Below, in pieces: positions 1-8,227 of a stretch of 42,587 nucleotides of DNA. The stretch lies in the NCBI GenBank assembly GCA_000999025.1, contig LCFM01000011.1:1797-44383 (forward strand). The letters are read 5' to 3'. The stretch is from Parcubacteria group bacterium GW2011_GWA2_43_13 (GTDB taxonomy: Bacteria > Patescibacteriota > Patescibacteriia > UBA9629 > GWA2-43-13). Below the pieces are notes generated by a model that had not been told where the DNA came from, made no database searches, and worked only from the letters and a program-made list of their open reading frames with translations. Both the position numbers and the translations under genes were made by a program. Numbering within the stretch: the stretch's first letter is position 1; each line of letters begins with the position of its first letter.

Positions 1-924
1 ATTTGGCAGGTTGATGAAAAAGTATTTTTGGTTTCTTTGTTATGGAAAATTCCGATAAATAATATCCAGTACGCAAAAGTTGTGCCTGTTGTGTTGAATC
101 AATGTGGCCGAGGCGCTGTGCGTATGGTATGGTCATGGAATCCGTTTATAGACGCGCAATGGTTGAAGAAGCTTTTCCCGTCAACTGTGATGATTTTTGA
201 CGCAGTAGATGATTGGTCTGCTCATCCGGTTTACGCGCGCGTGAAAAAAATGTTAAAACAAAGATACACCAAAATAGCAAAGATGTATGATGTGATTTTT
301 ACTGTGTCAGAGGAGTTAAAAGAGCGATATTTTTCTGGTCATACGCGCGTATATGATATTCCCAATGGCGTTGATTTCCATAGATTTGAACAAGCGCGGA
401 AAGAAAGTATAAAAATAAAAATGCCGCAAGTAGTATATGTGGGGGTGATTCAAGAGCGGTTTGATATTGGGCTTGTAGAAAAATGCGCAACCGCTTTTCC
501 TGACGTTCGATTTGTCATCGCCGGTCCTGTCTGGAAAGGAGTTGACCTTTCCCCACTTGTTCGGTATGAAAATATTGTACTCAAAGGACCTATTGCCTAT
601 GATATGGTGCCTTTCTTGCTTGCCCAAAGTTGGGTTGGGATTGTTCCGCATATAGTTGACGCATTTACACAATCAATGGACCCGATGAAGGTGTATGAAT
701 ATCTCGCAGGTGGAATTCCGGTAGTCAGCACTGCGGTGGTGTCTGTTAATCCATCAGCATCAATGGTTGATATTGCGCAGACCCATGAAGAGTTTGTATT
801 ATGCCTTCAAAAGCGTTTGGATCAGGCGCGTGGCGTCGGACGGGATGATGAATGTGTCAGTAGAGAGTATGACTGGAGCAAGAAGTATAAAAAAATGATA
901 GATTTTATTGCACCTCTCACTTGA
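1..924 (+). CDS. Glycosyltransferase family 4 (group 1), 5' end outside window
   Basis: The reading frame is open from base 1, so the true start lies upstream; a TTG at 28 is the first possible internal start but nothing supports it. The visible protein has the C-terminal half of a GT-B fold: a VSEELKERY segment, then IPNGVDFHRF where GT4 enzymes close the first Rossmann domain, and MKVYEYLAGGIPVVST near the end, the usual nucleotide-sugar binding loop with its Glu. It probably transfers a sugar from a nucleotide donor to a lipid-linked glycan at the cytoplasmic face of the membrane. Acceptor and sugar cannot be told. The downstream GT2 and O-antigen-type genes support a surface polysaccharide role. 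Confidence 0.85.
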   Translation: MWQVDEKVFLVSLLWKIPINNIQYAKVVPVVLNQCGRGAVRMVWSWNPFIDAQWLKKLFPSTVMIFDAVDDWSAHPVYARVKKMLKQRYTKIAKMYDVIFTVSEELKERYFSGHTRVYDIPNGVDFHRFEQARKESIKIKMPQVVYVGVIQERFDIGLVEKCATAFPDVRFVIAGPVWKGVDLSPLVRYENIVLKGPIAYDMVPFLLAQSWVGIVPHIVDAFTQSMDPMKVYEYLAGGIPVVSTAVVSVNPSASMVDIAQTHEEFVLCLQKRLDQARGVGRDDECVSREYDWSKKYKKMIDFIAPLT

Positions 925-928
925 AAAT

Positions 929-962
929 ATTCACATCAATCTATTGATACATTGATGTGAAT
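929..962. repeat. Perfect 12-bp inverted repeat between genes
   Basis: ATTCACATCAAT at 929-940 is matched exactly by its reverse complement at 951-962, with a 10-nt loop. It lies five bases after the stop of the upstream glycosyltransferase gene and twelve before the rlmE start. There is no T-run after either arm, so it is not a classical intrinsic terminator. It could be an RNA hairpin protecting the upstream mRNA end or an operator. Confidence 0.7.
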
Positions 963-973
963 GTCATATATAT

Positions 974-1561
974 ATGTCATATATCATGCATGATCATTAT
1001 TTTAAAAAAGCGAAAGATGAGGGATATCGTGCGCGGTCTGCGTATAAACTGAAGATGATTCAGGAAAAATTACATTTGGTTCACGCGAAAGATCGAATAC
1101 TTGATCTTGGAGCCGCTCCTGGGAGTTGGATGCAGGTAGTGTTGGAATACATAGGACCGCAGGGCAGTGTTGTGGGTATTGATCTTGAAACAATAGAGCC
1201 ATTGCATGACCCACGCGCAGAGGTTATGATAGGGGATGTTTGCGACGCGACCATACAGGATATGATTGTATCGTGCGGGCCGTATCAGGTGGTAGTAAGC
1301 GATATGGCACCCAAAACGACTGGCTCAAAAATTACTGATCAGGCGCGATCCTTGGCTCTTGTTGAGCAGGTGTTTCACCTCGCGGATCGGTGTCTTAATA
1401 AAAATGGATCAGTATGCGCGAAAATTTTTGAAGGGCAAGATGTACAGGCGTTTGTAAAAAGCATCTCGCACAGTTACGCAAAGGTTGCGTTGTTTAAACC
1501 GAAAGCGTCGCGCGGAGAGAGTTTTGAAACATATATTATCGCGCAAAAAAAGAAACTATGA
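974..1561 (+). CDS. rlmE: 23S rRNA (uridine-2'-O)-methyltransferase RlmE/FtsJ
   Basis: RlmE methylates the 2'-OH of U2552 (E. coli numbering) in the A loop of 23S rRNA, using S-adenosylmethionine, late in large-subunit assembly. The SAM-binding motif LDLGAAPGSW is at residues 43-52. The catalytic tetrad of the family is visible as Lys25 (RSAYKL), Asp110 (VVSDMAP), Lys150 (CAKIFEG) and Glu182 (RGESFE). At 195 aa it is slightly shorter than the usual ~205 aa. The ATG at 974 is chosen because it leaves the N-terminal KAKDEGYRARSAYKL block intact; an ATG at 986 would also do so. The stop overlaps the next start by four bases (ATGA), implying translational coupling. Confidence 0.93.
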   Translation: MSYIMHDHYFKKAKDEGYRARSAYKLKMIQEKLHLVHAKDRILDLGAAPGSWMQVVLEYIGPQGSVVGIDLETIEPLHDPRAEVMIGDVCDATIQDMIVSCGPYQVVVSDMAPKTTGSKITDQARSLALVEQVFHLADRCLNKNGSVCAKIFEGQDVQAFVKSISHSYAKVALFKPKASRGESFETYIIAQKKKL

Positions 1562-2418
1562 AACCGCTGATTTCCATTATTATTGTTTCATGGAACGTGA
1601 AAGATCTTCTGCGATTGTGCTTGCGTTCGATTTTTTTATACTACAATCTTGATACTGTTGAAGTGATTGTTGTTGATAATGCTTCGTCTGATGGCTCTGT
1701 CTCAATGGTAGAGCAGGAATTTCCTCATGTCCGCGTATTGGCGCAAGAAATCAATACCGGATTTGCCTCGGCAAATAATATCGGCGCACGCGTCGCAACA
1801 GGGGAATATCTTTTACTCTTAAATCCTGACACAGAATTTTTTGATGATAGTGTATTGTCTGTTGTGTCTTTATTTGATCACAATCCTCGAATCGCAATGG
1901 TTGGGCCAAGATTATTGAATGCAGATAAAACAGTTCAGCCATCAGTCCGGAGATTTCCGCGGTTATCAGATCAGTTGGCGATTGCGTTAAAATTGCATCA
2001 TATATTTCCATCTATGCGCTGTTTAGATCGTTATTTTAGCCGTGATATGGATTATCAAAAACAGCAAGATGTAGAGCAGATTATGGGAGCTTGCATGTGT
2101 ATAAAACGCCCTGTATGGGAAGAGATGCATGGATTTGACGCAGGATATTTTATTTGGTTTGAAGAAGTTGATTTGTGCCGTCGTATTGTATCTGCCGGGT
2201 ATCGCATAATATATTCTCCGGTATGTTCAATTATTCACCACGGTGGTCAAAGCTTTCAACAGGTATTGGGGTACAAAAAACAGCAATGGTTTTTAGCAAG
2301 CCAGAGCAGGTATATGAAAAAATTTTTTCCATGGGGGGCGGTATGTATTCATGCAGTGCTGTCGCCCTTGAGTTTAATCGAGGCATGGGTAGTTCAGTAT
2401 GCAAAAAAACGTTCATAA
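1558..2418 (+). CDS. GT2 family glycosyltransferase (rhamnosyltransferase-like)
   Basis: A 286-aa GT-A enzyme. The N-terminus ISIIIVSWN, then VDNASSDGS (nucleotide contact) and LLLNPDTEF (the NPD form of the metal-binding DxD motif) are the standard blocks of the rhamnosyltransferase/WcaE-like GT2 branch. A later GFDAGYFIWFEEVDLCRR segment supplies the acidic catalytic-base region (E/D-D-V-D-L). It probably adds sugars to a lipid-linked polysaccharide repeat unit. It is coupled to rlmE by an ATGA overlap and overlaps the following membrane gene by 20 nt, so all three are probably cotranscribed. Sugar specificity cannot be read from sequence. Confidence 0.88.
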   Translation: MKPLISIIIVSWNVKDLLRLCLRSIFLYYNLDTVEVIVVDNASSDGSVSMVEQEFPHVRVLAQEINTGFASANNIGARVATGEYLLLLNPDTEFFDDSVLSVVSLFDHNPRIAMVGPRLLNADKTVQPSVRRFPRLSDQLAIALKLHHIFPSMRCLDRYFSRDMDYQKQQDVEQIMGACMCIKRPVWEEMHGFDAGYFIWFEEVDLCRRIVSAGYRIIYSPVCSIIHHGGQSFQQVLGYKKQQWFLASQSRYMKKFFPWGAVCIHAVLSPLSLIEAWVVQYAKKRS

Positions 2419-3904
2419 TTATTTCCCAACGCTCTTTGGTGTTATCCAAAAGCATGGATATGGAGCACTGATATTGAGCGGGTTGTTGATGTATTTTTTT
2501 TCATTTGTTTCGTATTTAGTCCCTATCATTGGCATAGTGATCATGGGGGTTATGGTTGTTGCTGTTGTCTGGGTGACATATCGTAACCTATGGTGGGGCA
2601 TGCTGATTTTGTGCTTTGAATTGATTGTCGGATCGCTTGCCGGAGCGCTCTTTTTTTTCCCGTTCGGAGGAGAGATTTTTTTAAGTATTAGAAAATTTAT
2701 ATGGCTGATTGTGTTGGTTTTGTGGATTGTTAAGGGCTTCAAGCAAAAGAAATGGTTGCCTGAATATATAAGAAGGTCGCCTTTTGTTGTGGTAGGGATT
2801 ATGATTTTTGCCGCGATAGCGTGGGGTGTTATTCGCAGTGTTACGACTGGTATATCTCTGCTTTCTTTGTATCACGATGCTAATGGGTATGCTGTGTTTT
2901 TGATAGTGTTCCCTTTACTGTGGGCGCTTGCGTATGAAAAAGGGTCGTTGCAAGAAAAAGAAGAACAGCTCTATCGCGTTGTCGGCTGGGGGCTTATACT
3001 GCTTTCTTTGTTTTCACTCGCGCTGTTGCTGTTATTTAGTCATGCGGTAGGGGATGCGTTTCCTGCTCTGTATCTGTGGTTGCGCGATACGCGGATTGCC
3101 GAAATAGGCCGGCTTGGAGATACATCGCTGTATCGTATTTTCATTCAAAGCCAGATGCTGTTATTAATTGGATTTTTTGTGTCCGCTATGCGCGCGATGC
3201 AATCATCATTTCATTTTCGCAGGGAGTGGTGGATGTGGGTTGCGATGTGGGCTGGATTGATTGTGAGTTTATCCCGTTCATTGTGGATCGCGACGATGAT
3301 ATCGGGAATGATGATGGTAGTATGGTGTTTTATTTCAAAAAAAGGATGGCGCGCTGTAAAGAATGTTTGTGTGAAAGGATCGACATCATTTGGCGCGGCA
3401 CTGATTGTCCTTGCTATTGTAACAACGCTCGGGCTGAATATTTTTTCTTTATTAGGAGAAAGGTCGCAGTTTACTCTTGAGGAGCCAGCGATTCGAAGTC
3501 GGTGGGATTTGTGGCCTGCCCTTATCAGCAAAATAAAAGAACATCCTGTGTTAGGGCATGGGTTTGGCGCGACTGTAACATATCAGACGTCAGATCCGCG
3601 ATTGAGGGAGCGGGGAATTGTTGATTACACGACATACGCATTTGAATGGGGGTATTTGGATATATGGATCAAAATGGGGTTGATAGGGTTTGTGTTGTTT
3701 GTTGGAGCGCTTATTATGATGATGAAATATGGCTGGGACTGGGCGCGGCAATCGGATATTCGGTTGGGATGGTGGTTTGGCATGCTTGCGATTTTGATTG
3801 TTCATTTTTTTACGCCGTATTTGAACCATCCAATTGGGATTGGGATTATTATTTTTTTTATCGGAATAGTATGTTCCTCTAATAGAAAGATGGTCAGCAA
3901 ATGA
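2399..3904 (+). CDS. O-antigen ligase/polymerase-like membrane protein (Wzy/WaaL type)
   Basis: A 501-aa protein with about ten to twelve hydrophobic segments and a large loop before the last three. That loop contains SRWDLWPALISKIKEHPVLG followed by HGFGATV; the H-P-x-L-G-x-G signature is typical of the Wzy_C/O-antigen ligase superfamily, which polymerises or transfers undecaprenyl-linked glycans outside the membrane. The ATG at 2399 lies inside the preceding glycosyltransferase gene (20-nt overlap), consistent with an operon. Whether it acts as polymerase or ligase cannot be decided; there is no sign of LPS biosynthesis in the window, so attachment to a protein or lipid anchor is equally possible. 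Confidence 0.82.
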   Translation: MQKNVHNYFPTLFGVIQKHGYGALILSGLLMYFFSFVSYLVPIIGIVIMGVMVVAVVWVTYRNLWWGMLILCFELIVGSLAGALFFFPFGGEIFLSIRKFIWLIVLVLWIVKGFKQKKWLPEYIRRSPFVVVGIMIFAAIAWGVIRSVTTGISLLSLYHDANGYAVFLIVFPLLWALAYEKGSLQEKEEQLYRVVGWGLILLSLFSLALLLLFSHAVGDAFPALYLWLRDTRIAEIGRLGDTSLYRIFIQSQMLLLIGFFVSAMRAMQSSFHFRREWWMWVAMWAGLIVSLSRSLWIATMISGMMMVVWCFISKKGWRAVKNVCVKGSTSFGAALIVLAIVTTLGLNIFSLLGERSQFTLEEPAIRSRWDLWPALISKIKEHPVLGHGFGATVTYQTSDPRLRERGIVDYTTYAFEWGYLDIWIKMGLIGFVLFVGALIMMMKYGWDWARQSDIRLGWWFGMLAILIVHFFTPYLNHPIGIGIIIFFIGIVCSSNRKMVSK

Positions 3905-3924
3905 CCATCTCTGCGTGGCGATTG

Positions 3925-4254
3925 TTATGCAGTTACATTGAGCAGGGCATTGAAGCGTGGTGCAGGGATAACCATTTTTAAACGCTCGAATGCGAGCATA
4001 TCTCGTTTTTGGGCAATAGAGAGTTGGGCAGTACCCCAATAGATCCCTCCGGCAAGAAGAAGCGCCCATGGTTCAATTCGCATTTTTCCCTCAGCCAGCA
4101 TTTCTGTGGCAAGCGTAGAGAATGCTGTTATCTCCATTGCTTCTGGGATAGTCACTTCGCAAGCCGCATCACGGATTTGTATGATTGGTGCGTCTGTCGA
4201 GTGAATAAGAGTTATCTCTGTGTCAGTTGTAACACAGTTAAAAATAGTGGGCAA
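3925..4254 (-). CDS. Hypothetical protein, 109 aa
   Basis: I do not recognise this protein. It occupies an otherwise empty 455-bp gap between two plus-strand genes and reads leftwards from a TTG at 4254; no ATG gives the full frame. Codon choice looks like that of neighbouring genes and the amino-acid mix is balanced, with acidic and Thr/Ile-rich N-terminal half and a hydrophobic ALLLAGGIYWG stretch near residue 72 that is too short and isolated to be a confident membrane helix. No ribosome site is visible. It may be a real small lineage-specific gene or a chance frame. Confidence 0.4.
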   Translation of the reverse strand: MPTIFNCVTTDTEITLIHSTDAPIIQIRDAACEVTIPEAMEITAFSTLATEMLAEGKMRIEPWALLLAGGIYWGTAQLSIAQKRDMLAFERLKMVIPAPRFNALLNVTA

Positions 4255-4359
4255 GTATAAAACATTATTATGGATAAGTAATGGTCAGGCGGTTTTTCAC
4301 GGTTGAGAAATACTATTGTAAAAATGATACATATAGTATAAGCTGAGGCGTCTTTTTAT

Positions 4360-6093
4360 ATGGCACAGGTGCGCGTTATTATTGTTACCTATAACAGCGA
4401 GAAAGTATTTTTCCGTTGTTTAGAGGCGCTTGAAAAACAGACATACACGGATTGGAGTTTGACTGTTATTGATAATGCGTCATCTGATGCAAGTGTTGAG
4501 ATTGTGAAACAGATGATGCCATCTGCGACGATTCAGTGTATGGCAGATAATATCGGCTATGCTCAAGCAAATAATTGGGGGATTGAGCGCTCTCAAGAGC
4601 CATATTTGTTTTTGTTAAATCCTGATTGTTTTATTGAAGAAAATTATATAACAGAAATGGTCTTCGCTCTTGATAAAGACGACCGCAGAGCAAGTTGTAC
4701 CGGTATTTTATATCGCAATGATGAAAAAACTGCTATAGACACTACTGGAATTGTTTTAAAGCCGTGGCATGCTGTGTGTGAACGGAAAGATATACAAAAA
4801 GGAGAAATATGGGGTGTATCCGGTGCCGCGCTGTTTTTACGAAGAAGCGCGTTGGATTTGGATAAGGTATCGCCGCCATACGGGTTTGATCCTCGGTTTC
4901 ATAGTTATAAAGAAGATGTTGATTTGGCGTATCGTTTTCGCAACGCCGGATACAGAGCATGGTGTACTGATACAGCCCATGCCATCCATTTGCGTGGCGT
5001 GGGGAGCGGTACAGTGCGCCAAGATCGTTCATTTTTGACTCGCTACTGGTCATATCGCAACCATGTGTGGATGTTGATAAAAAATGTGCGATTTCACACA
5101 TGGCTCACGCATGGCGTTTTGATTATCGGATATGAGATACTCAAAGCGCTGTATTTGTTAGTGAAAGAGCCCCAAGTACTATGGAATGCATGGAAAGATA
5201 TTTTAAAAATTTCACATTTCGTCCGCCAACCGGCGGATCAAATTTCGACTTTCCCCCCTTCTCCTTTACAGGCGTTGATTCACGATGATCCGTCTCTTGT
5301 ATTGAGTATTATTATACTTAATTATAATTCCCGCGGGTTGCTCAAACAGTGCGTGCGCAGTATTGAAATGTCGCACGTGAGCGTGCCGTATGAGATTATT
5401 ATTGTTGATAATGCGTCCCGTGATGATAGCGTTGACATGATTGAACAGGAGCTTCCCCATGTGCGCCTTATTCAGTCGCCTAAGAATTTAGGATATGGAG
5501 GAGGGAATAATATAGGCATTCAGCACGCGCGAGGATCGTATATTCTTATTTTAAATCCAGACGTTACTGTCTTAAACCATTCAATTGAAAAGTTATTAAA
5601 AGCTCTTGAAGATTATCCTGATATCGGCCTTGTTGCGCCTCAACTCCTTCATCCTGATAAGGCGATTCAGTATTCCTGCTATCGGTTTCCTCGGATGTTG
5701 ACGCCTGTATTGCGCAGAACATGGCTTGGAGAAACGCCATGGGGCAAAAAACACCTTAACTGGTTTTTGATGAGGGATTGGGACCACACAACCTCACAGC
5801 ACGTTGATTGGGTTTTGGGTGGAGCGATGATGATGCACAAGGCGCTGATGAGGGATTTAGGCGGGTTTGATTCTCGGTATTTTTTGTATTTTGAAGACGT
5901 TGATTTATGCAGAACTATGCTTATGGCAGGGAAAAAGGTATGGTATTGCGCAGATGCTCAAATGGTTCATTATCATAAGCGCCAATCAGCAAAAAAGAGG
6001 GGTATTTTAGGTATTTTTAATCCGCTTACTCGTATTCATATCCAATCAGGCATTGCCTATTTTAAAAAATGGCGATGGCGTATAAATCCTTGA
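4360..6093 (+). CDS. Tandem two-domain GT2 glycosyltransferase
   Basis: A 577-aa protein made of two full GT2 domains. Domain 1 (about residues 1-240) has VIIVTYNSE, IDNASSDAS and LLNPDCF; domain 2 (about 308-577) has SIIILNYNS, VDNASRDDS and LILNPDV. Each also carries the late acidic block (YKEDVDLAYR in the first, YFEDVDLCRT in the second). The linker around 245-300 holds a hydrophobic WLTHGVLIIGYEIL stretch that may touch the membrane. Two active domains in one chain suggest consecutive sugar additions to the same acceptor. Both look catalytically intact. It follows a short intergenic gap with possible weak -10 sequences (TATAAG, 4337-4342) but no clear -35. Confidence 0.87.
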   Translation: MAQVRVIIVTYNSEKVFFRCLEALEKQTYTDWSLTVIDNASSDASVEIVKQMMPSATIQCMADNIGYAQANNWGIERSQEPYLFLLNPDCFIEENYITEMVFALDKDDRRASCTGILYRNDEKTAIDTTGIVLKPWHAVCERKDIQKGEIWGVSGAALFLRRSALDLDKVSPPYGFDPRFHSYKEDVDLAYRFRNAGYRAWCTDTAHAIHLRGVGSGTVRQDRSFLTRYWSYRNHVWMLIKNVRFHTWLTHGVLIIGYEILKALYLLVKEPQVLWNAWKDILKISHFVRQPADQISTFPPSPLQALIHDDPSLVLSIIILNYNSRGLLKQCVRSIEMSHVSVPYEIIIVDNASRDDSVDMIEQELPHVRLIQSPKNLGYGGGNNIGIQHARGSYILILNPDVTVLNHSIEKLLKALEDYPDIGLVAPQLLHPDKAIQYSCYRFPRMLTPVLRRTWLGETPWGKKHLNWFLMRDWDHTTSQHVDWVLGGAMMMHKALMRDLGGFDSRYFLYFEDVDLCRTMLMAGKKVWYCADAQMVHYHKRQSAKKRGILGIFNPLTRIHIQSGIAYFKKWRWRINP

Positions 6094-6119
6094 CACAAAG
6101 GACTTTCTTGTGGTATATT
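6090..6119 (+). promoter_or_regulatory. Sigma70-type promoter for the DUF4012 gene
   Basis: TTGACA at 6090-6095 and TATATT at 6114-6119 are separated by 18 nt. The -35 overlaps the last codon and stop of the tandem glycosyltransferase gene. Transcription would begin near 6126, giving a leader of about 37 nt with an AAAGGA ribosome site at 6152-6157 before the ATG at 6163. Confidence 0.75.
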
Positions 6120-6162
6120 TTTGTGTGTTTTAATTGTTTTTTAGCTCTCTATAAAGGATTCT

Positions 6163-8106
6163 ATGGATCAAAACAACTTTGAACAAAATTTTTCTTTGCT
6201 TTCTCACTCGCCTGAACAACCGGTTCCTATAAAGGAGAAGGGCAGATTGGGCTGGTATATCGCTGGCGGGGTCGGGCTGATTATCCTCTTGCTTGTGGTT
6301 CTCGCCGGGATTGAGGCCTTAACGCTTGCAAGCGCATTGAAAATATCCCAGCAAGCAAAGAAAGCAGTTGAGCAATCCCTTGAACAAGCCGGGAGTTTTA
6401 ACTTTAGCGAAGCGCACCTTACCTTACAGAGCGGTAAGGATAGTATGAACAAAGCTCAAAAGCAGGTTGAAGGAATTCGGGTGTTAAGAATACTGCCTTG
6501 GGTAGGCACGCAGGTTCGGGGAGCAGACGGCGTTTTGACTGCTTCTGCATATGCCCTTGAAGGAATTGACCGCTCTTTTGTATGGGCTTCGGATATCCCA
6601 TTTCAGTCGCAAGGAGAAACCGTCGCATCTGTTGATCCTGAAAAAAGCAAAAAAGCATTTTCAAGATTACTGGAATTTCCATCGCTTGTGATTATGGTGG
6701 ACAATTTATTTGTGCAGGCATTGAATACATTAAACGAAATTCCTCAAAAAGGAGTGGTGAGCGATATTGTATCTTCTCAACAGACATTGCAAACACAGAT
6801 TGCGACAGTGGAGAAGATTCTTTCGCAGTATGTTCCGCTTGCGCAAACACTGCCGCATGTTTCCGGCGCTACAGAAGATAAAACCTATTTATGGATTTTG
6901 ATGAATAATGATGAGTTACGACCTACTGGCGGTTATATCAGTGGGTATGCGTATACGCATTTTTCAGGAGGAGCGTTGAAAGAATTTTTTGTTGATAACT
7001 CGCGAAATCTTGATAAGGGTATTTCCGCGACAAGCAAGAAAGCGCCTGCGCCTATTCAACAATACGATGCTGAACATAATCTGGGAAGTTCATGGCTGTT
7101 TCATGATGCCACTTGGTCGCCTGATTACCCAACTGCGGCGCAGGATATCATCGCATTGTTTACCGAACAAATGGAAAAGCAGAATAAAACTCTCCAAAGG
7201 ATTGATGGCGTTGTTGCCATCACACCTTCATTTGTGGAAAAATTTTTAGCGTTAACCGGGCCACTTGACATTCAGGGATATCATATTGATGATTCCAATC
7301 TTGCTGATGTGCTTGAGATAGATGCGAATCGCGGTTTTCGAGAGAGAGGGCTTTCTGAAGAACAACGAAAAGAGCTTATTTTTGACTTAGGTACGACACT
7401 GCTTCGCACATTGGGCAAAAAGGGCGTGACTGAATGGGTGCAGGTGATGTCAGCGTTTGAACAGGGGATGAAGGAAAAACAGATGATGGTTTTTCATGCA
7501 GATGAGGCAGTTCAAGAAAAGGTTCGTCAAAAGAGCTGGGACGGTCGTATCGCTCAAACAGCAGGGGATTATTTAATGGTCGCGGATGCGAATCTCGGCA
7601 GTTTTAAAAGTGATATTGGGATTGATCGGTCAATAGAGTACAGCGTTGATCTTACAGATAACGAACCCAAAGTAAGCGTTACGATTACCTATCAGAATAA
7701 AAATACACTGATATGGAAGACACGGCCGGTATACAGAACATATACGCGGGTGTATGCGCCTCAAGGATCGCGTCTTCTTGAAGCAAGGGGGATCGCGAAA
7801 CAAGACATTACAAGCGCTGATGAATTACAGAAAACATCATTTGGTATGCTGATTGATATTCCTATTGGACGAAAAAAGAGTATTACTCTTACCTACACGC
7901 TGGCTCAAGATATTATTCGTGAGCCATATTCGCTTATTATTCAAAAACAACCAGGCACTAAGAACGTACCGTTAACAGTGAGGGTGAAAACCCCGCGCCC
8001 ATTAAAAATAACACCTCAAGCAGGGGAGCGTTTGACAGAAAATAACACTCGTTATGAGGTGAATACCCGACTTTTTACTGACCAAAACTATTCGTTTTCG
8101 TTTTAA
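6163..8106 (+). CDS. DUF4012 domain protein, membrane-anchored
   Basis: A 647-aa protein with a short cytoplasmic N-terminus, one membrane segment at about residues 29-48 (LGWYIAGGVGLIILLLVV) and a long outside region. The hallmark of the family, LMNNDELRPTGGYISGY, lies near residue 247. DUF4012 proteins are common in Patescibacteria and Actinobacteria and sit beside polysaccharide genes; their biochemical role is not established, though an attachment role like that of LytR-CpsA-Psr enzymes has seemed plausible to me from context. The gene has its own strong promoter and a terminator just after it, so it is a single-gene unit. Confidence 0.85.
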   Translation: MDQNNFEQNFSLLSHSPEQPVPIKEKGRLGWYIAGGVGLIILLLVVLAGIEALTLASALKISQQAKKAVEQSLEQAGSFNFSEAHLTLQSGKDSMNKAQKQVEGIRVLRILPWVGTQVRGADGVLTASAYALEGIDRSFVWASDIPFQSQGETVASVDPEKSKKAFSRLLEFPSLVIMVDNLFVQALNTLNEIPQKGVVSDIVSSQQTLQTQIATVEKILSQYVPLAQTLPHVSGATEDKTYLWILMNNDELRPTGGYISGYAYTHFSGGALKEFFVDNSRNLDKGISATSKKAPAPIQQYDAEHNLGSSWLFHDATWSPDYPTAAQDIIALFTEQMEKQNKTLQRIDGVVAITPSFVEKFLALTGPLDIQGYHIDDSNLADVLEIDANRGFRERGLSEEQRKELIFDLGTTLLRTLGKKGVTEWVQVMSAFEQGMKEKQMMVFHADEAVQEKVRQKSWDGRIAQTAGDYLMVADANLGSFKSDIGIDRSIEYSVDLTDNEPKVSVTITYQNKNTLIWKTRPVYRTYTRVYAPQGSRLLEARGIAKQDITSADELQKTSFGMLIDIPIGRKKSITLTYTLAQDIIREPYSLIIQKQPGTKNVPLTVRVKTPRPLKITPQAGERLTENNTRYEVNTRLFTDQNYSFSF

Positions 8107-8140
8107 TACGAGGGTTGTGTAAGGTACTGTGATACTGAAC

Positions 8141-8174
8141 AAAAATAGTGTTCACTTATGTGGGCACTATTTTT
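8141..8174. terminator. Bidirectional intrinsic terminator after the DUF4012 gene
   Basis: AAAAATAGTG at 8141-8150 pairs with CACTATTTTT at 8165-8174; the inner TTCAC/GTGGG bases extend the stem with two G-U pairs to about 15 bp around a TTAT loop. The A-run on one side and T-run on the other let it work on both strands. Confidence 0.85.
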
Positions 8175-8195
8175 AGTAGAGGGTTTATTTATAAA

Positions 8196-8224
8196 TTGAC
8201 TGAACGTCTGTGATGAGGTAATCT
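8196..8224 (+). promoter_or_regulatory. Weak candidate promoter before the first mreB
   Basis: TTGACT at 8196-8201 and TAATCT at 8219-8224 are 17 nt apart. The -10 is poor. If used, transcription would start near 8231, just after the TTG start at 8228, and translation would have to use the ATG at 8249. Confidence 0.35.
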
Positions 8225-8227
8225 TAA

